Source: Vulcanimicrobiota bacterium
GTDB taxonomy: Bacteria; Vulcanimicrobiota; Vulcanimicrobiia; Vulcanimicrobiales; Vulcanimicrobiaceae
Assembly (NCBI GenBank): GCA_019237435.1
Contig: JAFAHB010000204.1
Coordinates: 1-7,373 of the forward strand
Length of the DNA stretch: 7,373 nt
Direction of reading: 5' to 3'
Each line of letters starts with the position of its first letter. Within the stretch, counting starts at the first letter, position 1. Below, in pieces: positions 1-5,878 of the stretch. The notes under the pieces were generated by a model. It ran no database searches. It saw nothing but the letters and a program-made list of their open reading frames with translations, and was not told where the DNA came from. The translations under genes and the position numbers were made by a program.

Positions 1-826
1 GCGCATCATCGTCTTATTGCTGGTTACGACGGCCGCCGCTATGGTGATGGCCGCGCGCGGAATGCCGCCCTTGCCGCTGCTCTTTTGGACGCTTGGCGCA
101 GGCGCGCTCGCCGCGGCTTCGGCCGGCGCGTTCAACTGCGTATGGGATGCCGACATCGATCGCGTGATGAGGCGGACACAACACCGGCCGATTCCGCAAG
201 GACGAATTTCTGAAACGTCGGCGGCGGTCTTTGGTTTGGTGACCGGCGCAGTTTCGTTCGCGCTTTTCTTCACGCTGGTCAATCCACTCGCGGCGTGGCT
301 CTCCCTCGCCGGGAACCTTTACTACGTCGTGATCTATACGATGTGGCTGAAGCGAATTACGCCGCTCAATATCGTCGTCGGCGGGGCCGCGGGGTCCGTT
401 CCCCCGCTCGTCGGATGGGCCGCGGTCACTCACGGCATCGGGATGCCGGCGCTGGGACTCTTCGCGCTCATCTTTCTCTGGACGCCGCCGCACTTCTGGT
501 CGCTCGCGCTAATGACCGAAACCGAATACGGGAAGGCAAATATTCCAATGCTTCCCAACGTTTGCGGTCGAGAGCGAACGAAGCGCGAGATCGTTTACTA
601 CAGCATTCTGCTCGTGGCGGCGTCGCTGGTGCTTTATCCGCTTCACGTGATGGGCGCGTTCTATTTCGCGGCAGCCGCGGTCTTAGGCGGCATTTTCGTG
701 CTCGATGCGTTTCGCGCGTGGCGCGAGAAGAGCGGCAACCTTTACGCCGGAAAGCTCTTCCGCTACTCACTGCTCTACCTCGCGCTGATGTGCGCGGTGA
801 TGGTGGCCGACCGGATTATCTCGTGA
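1..826 (+). CDS. ctaB: Protoheme IX farnesyltransferase (heme O synthase), 5'-truncated by window edge
   Basis: Integral membrane prenyltransferase of the UbiA superfamily. It adds a farnesyl group to heme B to make heme O, the precursor of the heme A used by aa3-type oxidases. The reading frame is open from base 2 (base 1 ends the preceding codon), and the first visible residues, RIIVLLLVTT, match the usual KPRI...LLLVTT start of helix I. Roughly 20-35 N-terminal residues therefore lie upstream of the window, and the in-frame TTG at 17 is internal. The first Asp-rich motif NxxxDxxxD (NCVWDADID) is at nt 134-160, followed by RRTQHRPIPQGRI. The middle loop YTMWLKRITPLNIVVGGAAG and the second conserved region (TETEYGKANIPMLPNVCGRE, about nt 517-576) are both present. 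Hydrophobic segments fill the rest, ending at TGA 824-826. That stop overlaps the GTG start of the next gene by 4 nt, suggesting coupling. It converges with the oxidase genes that need its product. Confidence 0.95.
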   Translation, partial: RIIVLLLVTTAAAMVMAARGMPPLPLLFWTLGAGALAAASAGAFNCVWDADIDRVMRRTQHRPIPQGRISETSAAVFGLVTGAVSFALFFTLVNPLAAWLSLAGNLYYVVIYTMWLKRITPLNIVVGGAAGSVPPLVGWAAVTHGIGMPALGLFALIFLWTPPHFWSLALMTETEYGKANIPMLPNVCGRERTKREIVYYSILLVAASLVLYPLHVMGAFYFAAAAVLGGIFVLDAFRAWREKSGNLYAGKLFRYSLLYLALMCAVMVADRIIS

Positions 827-2163
827 CCCGCCTGCTCTGGACGCTCGCGCTCGGCGTCTTCGCCGGAGCACTCGATCTCAGCGTGCTTTCACCGGCGCTT
901 CCCGCGCTTGGCCGCGACTTCGGCGTGCAAATCGGAGACTTAGCGTGGGTTTTTACGCTCTATTTGCTCGTCACCGTGCTTTCGATAACGATCGCGAGCA
1001 CGATGGCCGACCGTTACGGACGCCGCCCGGTCTATCTCGCGTGTCTCGTACTCTTTGCTGCCGGCAGCGTGCTTGCAATCACCGCGCCGAACTATACGAT
1101 CTTCTTAGCCGCTCGCGCGATTCAAGCGCTCGGAGCGGGGGGAATCTTTCCCGTCGCGACCGCGACCATTGGCGACGTGGTGCCGCCGGCGCGCCGAGGC
1201 GCCGCGCTTGGAATCGTTGCTGCGACGTGGGGGCTGGCCGCGGTCGTCGGGCCCAGCTTGGGCGGCATTATCACGCATTTTATTTCCTGGCGCTGGATCT
1301 TCGCCGCCAACGTGCCGCTCGCGGCAATCGTTTTCGCGCTTGCGTTGCGCGACGTTCCGGCGCACGCGCCGCGCCGGCGCGAAGCGCTCGATGCCCTCGG
1401 GCTTGGTCTGCTCTGCGTGGGATTGCTCGGCCTGATGGACGGTTTGATCGCAACCCGTCCGCTCATCGGCGTTTTCGGCGTCTTGGTTCTGGCGGCGTTC
1501 GCCGTGTGGGAGACGATGACGCCGGCGCCGATCGTTCCGCTCGAGCTGTTGCGTACGCCACAGCTCGTCAAGACGTACGCGCTGGAGATCGTTATCGGCG
1601 TCTTGGAGGGTTCGCTCTTCTTCATTCCGACGGTGCTGGTCGGCGCGCAGGGTCTTTCGTATGCTGCCGCAGGCTTTATTGCCGCACTCGGCGCTTTTGT
1701 ATTCGTCGCAGTGATACCGTATTCGGGACGCGCACTCGACCGCGTCGGCAGCCGCGACGTGCTTCTCGTCGGCGCGATGCTCACCGAGCTCGGGCTGGCG
1801 ATTTTCGCGGTCGGCTTCCAGTCGCTCGTTCTCGCGTTGCTTTCGATCGTCGTCGCGGGCGCGGGTTTCGGCGCACTGCTCGGCGCGCCGACGCGCTACA
1901 TCGTCACCAACGAAACGTCGGCCCGCGGACGAGCGACGGCGGTCGGCCTCTTGAGCCAGGCGCTGATCGTCGGGCAGATCGTGGGAAGCTCGCTCGCCGG
2001 CGGGCTGTTCAGCCTCGCAGGCAATGAGATCGCCGGCTATCGCGACGCCTACCTCGCATTTTGCGGGGTGGCATTCGTGGCGCTGATTCTCGCAGCGACG
2101 CTCAAAACGCAGCGCCACGAACGGCGTCGGCCGATCGAGGAGGCAGCAGCCCGAGCGGTATAG
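823..2163 (+). CDS. MFS transporter, DHA2 (EmrB/QacA-like) drug:H+ antiporter family
   Basis: A 446-aa multi-helix inner-membrane protein that probably exports small hydrophobic compounds by proton antiport. The substrate cannot be read from sequence. The frame is open much further upstream through ctaB, but family homology begins only at GTG 823, which overlaps the ctaB stop (GTGA). No clear Shine-Dalgarno sequence precedes it, consistent with coupled translation. Visible family motifs are LDLSVLSPALP in helix 1 (residues 17-27), motif A ADRYGRRPV (62-70), motif B with R98, Q101 and G104, motif C GLAAVVGPSLGG (137-148), which marks antiporters, and SWRWIFAANVP (155-165), typical of the EmrB/QacA branch. 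The C-terminal half (from about residue 250) is again strongly hydrophobic, and the tail after residue 428 is charged and cytoplasmic. At 446 aa it is shorter than most 14-helix members, so the helix count (12 to 14) is uncertain. It lies between ctaB and aidB; a link to heme or respiration is possible but not shown. Confidence 0.88.
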   Translation: MTRLLWTLALGVFAGALDLSVLSPALPALGRDFGVQIGDLAWVFTLYLLVTVLSITIASTMADRYGRRPVYLACLVLFAAGSVLAITAPNYTIFLAARAIQALGAGGIFPVATATIGDVVPPARRGAALGIVAATWGLAAVVGPSLGGIITHFISWRWIFAANVPLAAIVFALALRDVPAHAPRRREALDALGLGLLCVGLLGLMDGLIATRPLIGVFGVLVLAAFAVWETMTPAPIVPLELLRTPQLVKTYALEIVIGVLEGSLFFIPTVLVGAQGLSYAAAGFIAALGAFVFVAVIPYSGRALDRVGSRDVLLVGAMLTELGLAIFAVGFQSLVLALLSIVVAGAGFGALLGAPTRYIVTNETSARGRATAVGLLSQALIVGQIVGSSLAGGLFSLAGNEIAGYRDAYLAFCGVAFVALILAATLKTQRHERRRPIEEAAARAV

Positions 2164-2188
2164 GGCGCCTCTGGTCGAAGCCTATCGC

Positions 2189-3832
2189 ATGCCCACGCAC
2201 GCGGTGGAGAATCAACCGCCGCCGCTTGAGAACTACAACGTTTTCCGCACCGACGGCGTGCTCGTCGAAGCCCTGGCGCGCGAAGCTCGCGGCGCCTCGC
2301 ACGACGAGCTGACAGCGCTCGGCGAGCTCGCCGGCAAGCCTGAAACCATCGCGCTTGGATTCGAGGCGAACGAACATCCGCCCGAACTTCGAACGCACGA
2401 TCGGTTCGGCAATCGCATCGACGAAGTGCGGTTTCATCCGGCCTGGCACACGTTGCTGCGTCACGCGATGCAGGCCGGTCTCGCCGGAGCGCCGTGGCGT
2501 GATTCGTCGCCGTATCCGCACGTGCGTCGCGCAGCCAAGTTTTACGTTTGGGGGCAGGTCGAATCGGGGCACGGCTGCCCGATCTCAATGTCGTACGCGT
2601 CGGTGCCCGTTTTGCGCGGGCAGCCGGAGCTTTCCGCATGGCCGGCTGCATTGACGGCAAACGAGTACGATCCGCGACTAGTTCCAGTTGCGTCAAAGAC
2701 GTCGGCGCTTTGCGGCATGGGTATGACGGAGAAGCAAGGTGGATCCGACGTCCGCGCAAATCAGACGCGCGCCGTACCCGCAGAACGGCCAGGACCGGGC
2801 CGCGAATATCTCTTGACGGGGCACAAGTGGTTCTGCAGCGCGCCGATGAGCGACGCGTTCGTCGTGCTCGCGCAAACCAAGGGCGGCCTGTCGTGCTTTC
2901 TGGTCCCGCGCGTGCTCGATGACGGCTCGCGAAACTCATTTGCGATCGTGCGGTTGAAAAACAAGCTCGGTAATCGCAGCAACGCGTCGGCTGAAGTAGA
3001 GTTCGATGCAACGCGCGGCTGGTTGATCGGCGACGAAGGCGAGGGCGTCGTCCGGATCGTCGAAATGGTCAATCACACGCGCATGGATTGCGCGCTCGGA
3101 TCGGCAGCACTGATTCGAGCCGGCCTCGTGCAGGCGCTTCATCACGCCGCACACCGTCGCGCTTTCGGCGCGCTCTTGATCGATCACGCGCTCATGCAGA
3201 ACGTCCTTGCCGATCTGGCACTCGAGTCCGAGGCCGCGACGGTACTCTGTATGCGCGTCGCACGGACGATCGACGAATCGCATGGCGACCGCGACGCCGC
3301 CGCGCTCAAGCGCCTGGGAACGGCGCTCGCGAAGTACTATATTTGCAAGCGCACGCCGGCAGCTCTGGGCGAGGCGCTGGAGGCGCTCGGTGGAAACGGC
3401 TACGTCGAGGAATCGATCATGCCGCGTCTTTACCGCGAAGCGCCGCTGAACTCGATTTGGGAAGGGTCGGGTAACATCAATGCGTTGGACGTGCAGCGCA
3501 TTCTGCGAAAGCAGCCCGAGTCGCTCGACGCGTGGCGAAGCGAGCTTGCGCCGGCGTTGGGTGAGTCACGCATCGCCGCGGCGGCGCGGCAACTGCAAAA
3601 CGAGCGCGATTACGCGACGAATCCGCAGCGCGCGCGGGAACTGAGCGAGCGCATGGCTTTGCTTTGGCAGGCGGCGCTGCTGGTACAGCACGCGCCGTCC
3701 TACGTGTCGGATGCTTTCATCGCGAGCCGAATCGACCCGGGATCGGGCCGAGCGTTCGGAACGCTCGCGAATGGGTCGCTGCGCGCAATCGCCGAACGAG
3801 CGGCGCCGGTAATGCAAGCGGCGGTCGCATGA
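2189..3832 (+). CDS. aidB: AidB-like acyl-CoA dehydrogenase family flavoprotein
   Basis: A 547-aa protein collinear with E. coli AidB (about 541 aa), the FAD-containing acyl-CoA dehydrogenase homologue of the adaptive response to DNA alkylation. In E. coli it binds DNA through its C-terminal helical domain and has only weak isovaleryl-CoA dehydrogenase activity. The ATG at 2189 fits the family start (THAVENQPPPLENYNVFRTD). Family blocks are RFHPAWH (81-87), CPISMSYA (130-137), the flavin-region motif GMGMTEKQGGSD (176-187), GHKWF (211-215), GGLSCFLVPR (232-241), KLGNRSNASAEVEF (259-272) and RLYREAPLNSIWEGSGN (413-429). The last contains E425 at the dehydrogenase catalytic-base position. The segment after about 436 corresponds to the AidB-specific C-terminal domain and is Arg-rich but also acidic. 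The gene starts 25 nt after the MFS stop with no clear Shine-Dalgarno sequence. Its TGA overlaps the next ATG (ATGA, 3829-3832). No ada-like regulator is visible. The family call is firm; a role in alkylation defence is inferred from E. coli. Confidence 0.93.
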   Translation: MPTHAVENQPPPLENYNVFRTDGVLVEALAREARGASHDELTALGELAGKPETIALGFEANEHPPELRTHDRFGNRIDEVRFHPAWHTLLRHAMQAGLAGAPWRDSSPYPHVRRAAKFYVWGQVESGHGCPISMSYASVPVLRGQPELSAWPAALTANEYDPRLVPVASKTSALCGMGMTEKQGGSDVRANQTRAVPAERPGPGREYLLTGHKWFCSAPMSDAFVVLAQTKGGLSCFLVPRVLDDGSRNSFAIVRLKNKLGNRSNASAEVEFDATRGWLIGDEGEGVVRIVEMVNHTRMDCALGSAALIRAGLVQALHHAAHRRAFGALLIDHALMQNVLADLALESEAATVLCMRVARTIDESHGDRDAAALKRLGTALAKYYICKRTPAALGEALEALGGNGYVEESIMPRLYREAPLNSIWEGSGNINALDVQRILRKQPESLDAWRSELAPALGESRIAAAARQLQNERDYATNPQRARELSERMALLWQAALLVQHAPSYVSDAFIASRIDPGSGRAFGTLANGSLRAIAERAAPVMQAAVA

Positions 3833-4425
3833 AGATCGATCGCATGGATCCACACTGGCGCACGCTGGCACGACGGCGCTGGACTCGCCGCGAACGCCGA
3901 ATCGTCTGGCGCGGGCTTACCGGACGCTTCGCGCTTGCAATCGAGCCGCTCATCGGCATGTTCTTCATGGCTTTGTTGACGTGGGGGATCGTCTATCGCG
4001 CGCAGCACGTGCCGTCCGATGCGACGCTGATCAAGATCGCATGGATCTTCGCCCTCGGCGCCATAGCCTTCGCCGGCTATTTCGTCGCGGTGCTCGTGAC
4101 GCCAATCGCCGCATATTTTCAGACGTTTCGGCCGATTTATATCCTGGACGGTTACGTGCGCTACCGTGAACCTGATGCGAACTCGCGCGTCGACGGCAGC
4201 GGGTATGCAGCTGCGCTCTTCGCGGACCGCACGCTTGCGTATGAATGGGAATGGCTGGGCAAAAAGCCGCTGCCCAATGCCACCCTCCCGGCGCTCGTCG
4301 AGTTTTCGCTCTACGCCGGAATCCACAAAATCGACGGTAAGCCGACGGGATTACTGCCCGACGGCGAGCTTCCATTGCTTGCTATCGGCATCGCGACGCG
4401 GCATGGGCGCCGCGCGGATTTGTAG
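3829..4425 (+). CDS. Two-helix membrane protein of unknown function, coupled to aidB
   Basis: A 198-aa protein I do not recognise. The first 30 residues are very basic (RTLARRRWTRRERRIVWR at 11-28). Two hydrophobic segments follow, about 34-57 (FALAIEPLIGMFFMALLTWGIV) and 67-97 (LIKIAWIFALGAIAFAGYFVAVLV onward), then a soluble domain of about 100 residues. By the positive-inside rule both ends should be cytoplasmic, with a short outside loop around 58-66. The C-terminal domain has alternating hydrophobic and polar segments (YILDGYVRYRE at 104-114, VEFSLYAGIHKIDGK at 157-171) that look like beta strands, with no catalytic motif I can name. ATG 3829 is chosen because it overlaps the aidB stop as ATGA; ATG 3844 is a possible alternative. 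It is the last gene of the plus-strand cluster, and a REP-like palindrome begins 8 nt after its TAG stop. The reading frame is well supported by base composition and overlap; the function is unknown. Confidence 0.75.
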   Translation: MKIDRMDPHWRTLARRRWTRRERRIVWRGLTGRFALAIEPLIGMFFMALLTWGIVYRAQHVPSDATLIKIAWIFALGAIAFAGYFVAVLVTPIAAYFQTFRPIYILDGYVRYREPDANSRVDGSGYAAALFADRTLAYEWEWLGKKPLPNATLPALVEFSLYAGIHKIDGKPTGLLPDGELPLLAIGIATRHGRRADL

Positions 4426-4432
4426 TATCGTT

Positions 4433-4478
4433 CTGTGTCATCCTGAGGAGCGCGCGAAACGCGCGTCTCGAAGGACGC
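4433..4478 (+). repeat. REP-like palindromic repeat, copy 1
   Basis: A 46-bp element whose reverse complement occurs again at 4796-4841 with a single mismatch (A at 4459 here, G in the other copy read in the same orientation). It begins CTGTGTCATCCTGAGGAG and ends GTCTCGAAGGACGC. Internally it is an imperfect hairpin: a CGCGCG-AAA-CGCGCG core, with outer TCCT/AGGA pairing and unpaired GA positions. It starts 8 nt after the last plus-strand stop codon. There is no following run of T, so it is not a canonical intrinsic terminator, but a role in 3'-end protection or attenuation would fit its position. The layout resembles REP (repetitive extragenic palindromic) elements; the genome-wide copy number cannot be seen here. 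Confidence 0.85.
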
Positions 4479-4489
4479 GCTCGACACAT

Positions 4490-4759
4490 TCAAGCCTCGC
4501 TTGCGTCGCTGACATCTCTGAGACAAGGCTCAAGCCACTCCCAGGCGCCAGTGTCCGTTAGCGTATAGATCACATCGCCACCATGATAAAAACCCAGCAC
4601 TCTAACAGTCGTCGTTATCCCCGCGTACTTTAACTGCTCAGGTCTAAGCCGATGGTGCAGGTTGTAGTACCGCATAAAGGCTTCTAGGTCAGCGAGCGGC
4701 GCTATTGTAACTTGTGCGCCCACAGACCAACGCTCTTGATAAGGGCGACCTAAATCCAT
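4490..4759 (-). CDS. Small protein of unknown function inside the repeat-bounded block
   Basis: An 89-aa soluble protein, mildly acidic, with no signal peptide or membrane segment. ATG 4757-4759 is the only usual start codon in the frame; the frame stays open upstream through the right-hand repeat to a TAA, but offers no ATG, GTG or TTG there. A weak GAAG lies 8 nt before the start. Residues 12-36 (SVGAQVTIAPLADLEAFMRY onward) look like a beta strand followed by a helix. The C-terminal half, KYAGITTTVRVLGFYHGGD at about 44-62 followed by YTL and WEWLEPCL, reads as a compact run of strands like a small SH3/KOW-type barrel. The pattern FYHGGD..Y.L....W.W.E.CL seems too structured for a chance frame. 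Lower GC than its neighbours suggests a separate origin. The stop lies 11 nt from the left repeat. I cannot assign a function, and a non-coding explanation is not excluded. Confidence 0.6.
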   Translation of the reverse strand: MDLGRPYQERWSVGAQVTIAPLADLEAFMRYYNLHHRLRPEQLKYAGITTTVRVLGFYHGGDVIYTLTDTGAWEWLEPCLRDVSDASEA

Positions 4760-4795
4760 CGGGTTATCTTCAGCGCGCCTCGCCCGGGCACAATA

Positions 4796-4841
4796 GCGTC
4801 CTTCGAGACGCGCGCTTCGCGCGCTCCTCAGGATGACACAG
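4796..4841 (-). repeat. REP-like palindromic repeat, copy 2 (inverted)
   Basis: This is the inverted partner of the repeat at 4433-4478, matching at 45 of 46 positions. Read on the minus strand it begins 5 nt after the TAA stop (4847-4849) of the last oxidase-cluster gene, just as copy 1 follows the plus-strand cluster in its own direction. Because of the one base difference, its core hairpin is GCGCGC-GAA-GCGCGC rather than CGCGCG-AAA-CGCGCG. No T-run follows it, so it is not a standard Rho-independent terminator. It could still slow 3' exonucleases or mark the operon end. Confidence 0.85.
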
Positions 4842-4846
4842 GGGCT

Positions 4847-5050
4847 TTACGGCGCTGGATTATTCAGTGGGACGCGAATCGTGGTGTCCGACGGCCAGTG
4901 GTGTCCGTAACCGGAGAGCAGGCAGACCGAAGCACCGATTGCAAAAATGATCAGCAACCCGATTGCGACCACGCGATAGAGGAACGGCGGAATGCCGAGG
5001 CTCTCGGGAACCTTGCTGAAATCGAGATATTCGTCGTCTCGAATGATCAT
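4847..5050 (-). CDS. Small single-helix membrane protein at end of oxidase cluster
   Basis: A 67-aa protein. The start is ATG 5048-5050, which shares its A with the TGA of the preceding gene (TGATG). The frame is open further upstream, but that part is an Arg-rich shadow of the neighbouring gene. Residues 1-22 are polar and mostly acidic (MIIRDDEYLDFSKVPESLG), residues 24-45 form one membrane helix (FLYRVVAIGLLIIFAIGASVCL), and the tail (YGHHWPSDTTIRVPLNNPAP) is probably on the outside. The tail is too short for a Cu-A or heme domain and has no CxxCH. Its place behind ctaD-ctaE and the tight coupling suggest a small accessory subunit or assembly factor of the oxidase. I do not recognise a named family. 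Confidence 0.7.
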   Translation of the reverse strand: MIIRDDEYLDFSKVPESLGIPPFLYRVVAIGLLIIFAIGASVCLLSGYGHHWPSDTTIRVPLNNPAP

Positions 5051-5250
5051 CAGCCGGCGTACCCGATGACGGTGAGCCCGGCGAGCAGCGCGAGAATCGC
5101 GCCAACGCCGAGTAAGAAGAGCATCAGCTTGAAGACGTTGTTCTCCACGCCTGTGGCGTGCCAATCCTTATAGAGCGAATAAAACGAGACGACCGCCACG
5201 ACGATCCCGGCGGTGACCGCCCCCAGTCGCTCGACGATTGCAGCGTTCAC
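5050..5250 (-). CDS. Small two-helix membrane protein, candidate accessory oxidase subunit
   Basis: A 66-aa protein starting at GTG 5248-5250, supported by a GGAG 9 nt upstream placed directly after the ctaE stop. It has two hydrophobic segments, about residues 10-27 (GAVTAGIVVAVVSFYSLY) and 40-64 (FKLMLFLLGVGAILALLAGLTVIGY), joined by a polar loop KDWHATGVENNV. It is shorter than the usual three-helix bacterial subunit IV (about 95-110 aa), so I do not call it that family. Thermus caa3 oxidase, also A2-type, is known to contain a small two-helix subunit IV, and this protein has the right size, topology and gene position to be an analogue; that is inference. It overlaps the next gene by one base (TGATG). 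Confidence 0.72.
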   Translation of the reverse strand: MNAAIVERLGAVTAGIVVAVVSFYSLYKDWHATGVENNVFKLMLFLLGVGAILALLAGLTVIGYAG

Positions 5251-5259
5251 GTGTTTGCG

Positions 5260-5263
5260 CTCC
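5260..5263 (-). promoter_or_regulatory. Ribosome binding site GGAG for the 66-aa membrane protein
   Basis: On the minus strand, GGAG directly follows the ctaE TGA stop and lies 9 nt before GTG 5250. It decides in favour of the GTG start, since no ATG is nearby in that frame. Confidence 0.6.
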
Positions 5264-5878
5264 TCATATCAGATAGAAGATCGAGAACAACACAACCCAG
5301 ATCACGTCGACGAAGTGCCAATAAAGCGTTCCGGCGGTGATCCCAAAGTACTTTCCGCGCGTATAGACGCCCGCCGCCGATTGCAGCACGAGCGTCGTTA
5401 AATAACAGACGCCGATGAAAACGTGGAATCCATGCATCCCGGTCAGCGTGAAGAACGACGCCCCGAAAATCCCGCTACCGGCCCACGTTACGTGCTCGCC
5501 GTAAATCAGATGCGTGTACTCGTAACCCTGCCCTCCGAGGAAGCCCACGCCGAGCACGATCGTCGCAAGCAGGAACCACATGTAGCGCATCCAGTGTCCG
5601 TGCTTGAAGTTTTCGAGCGCGTAGTGCATCGTGGCGCCCGATCCGAAGAGCACGACCGAGTTCCAAGCGGCAAACGCGACGTCGAGGCGATGAATTCCCG
5701 GCGGCGGCCATCCTTGTCCGCTGTTGCGCATGTAGAGATAGGCGAAGATGAACGAGGAGAAGAGCACGCAGTCGCTGATGAGGAAGAGCAGAAAACCCTG
5801 CAGCCGCAGTTCGCGCGTTTCGAGGTAGAGCTGATCCACCTCACCGTGCGCGTCGTGCGGAAGAGCCGCGACCGCCAT
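5264..5878 (-). CDS. ctaE: Cytochrome c oxidase subunit III (short, five-helix type)
   Basis: A 204-aa membrane subunit of the heme-copper oxidase. It carries no redox metal; in this family it stabilises the core and supports proton uptake. The start is ATG 5876-5878, sharing its A with the ctaD stop (TGATG) and preceded by GGGAG at a 7-nt gap; the TTG one codon earlier is less likely. The short cytoplasmic start is followed by LETRELRLQGFLLFLISDCVLF, the usual entry to the first helix of caa3-type COX III, in which the first two helices of seven-helix forms are missing. Further helices lie near residues 64-88, 95-117, 134-163 and 183-203. The family signatures LTGMHGFHVFIG (about 143-154) and TLYWHFVDVIWVVLF (about 183-197) are both intact. 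Length (about 200 aa) is normal for this subtype. The last four codons end YLI, followed by TGA and the ribosome binding site of the next gene. Confidence 0.94.
   Translation of the reverse strand: MAVAALPHDAHGEVDQLYLETRELRLQGFLLFLISDCVLFSSFIFAYLYMRNSGQGWPPPGIHRLDVAFAAWNSVVLFGSGATMHYALENFKHGHWMRYMWFLLATIVLGVGFLGGQGYEYTHLIYGEHVTWAGSGIFGASFFTLTGMHGFHVFIGVCYLTTLVLQSAAGVYTRGKYFGITAGTLYWHFVDVIWVVLFSIFYLI

Larger units (their letters stand above)
4433..4841. other. Inverted-repeat-bounded block with one small gene, possible inserted cassette
   Basis: This 409-bp block consists of two 46-bp inverted repeat arms around a 317-bp interior that holds one small minus-strand gene. The interior is visibly less GC-rich than its surroundings: 92 of 180 bases (51 percent) at 4561-4740 against 39 of 60 (65 percent) at 1381-1440. 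It fills the whole gap between the converging clusters. I see no transposase and no obvious target-site duplication at the outer edges. Two readings are possible: a mobile or recombined cassette with REP-like ends, or an older gene whose two neighbouring operon ends each acquired a REP copy. The structure is seen directly; its mobility is inference. Confidence 0.4.

Noticed and set aside
295..822. Possible N-terminal extension of the MFS protein through ctaB
   Set aside because: The frame is open, but the translated extension is Arg-rich shadow sequence of ctaB; family homology starts just after GTG 823.
945..2027. A 360-codon plus-strand frame within the MFS gene
   Set aside because: It is the Arg-rich out-of-frame reading of the transporter, without hydrophobic or domain structure.
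1105..2118. A 337-codon minus-strand open frame opposite the MFS gene
   Set aside because: Its Arg/Glu/Gln-rich low-complexity composition and full overlap with a motif-bearing transporter mark it as a shadow frame.
2049..3011. A 320-codon minus-strand open frame across the MFS/aidB junction
   Set aside because: It spans two well-supported genes on the other strand and has an Arg/Ala/Ser-rich composition with no recognisable domain.
4433..4478. Intrinsic (Rho-independent) terminator
   Set aside because: A stable GC hairpin is present, but no T-run follows it on either strand, so it is recorded as a repeat.
4760..4795. Promoter for the 89-aa gene with a TATTGT -10-like box near 4788-4793 on the minus strand
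   Set aside because: No matching -35 element lies 16-18 bp upstream, where the sequence is the repeat itself; the match is too weak to list.
4433..4841. CRISPR array or integron cassette
   Set aside because: There are only two repeat copies, inverted rather than direct, with no regular spacers, no cas gene and no attC-like or integrase features.
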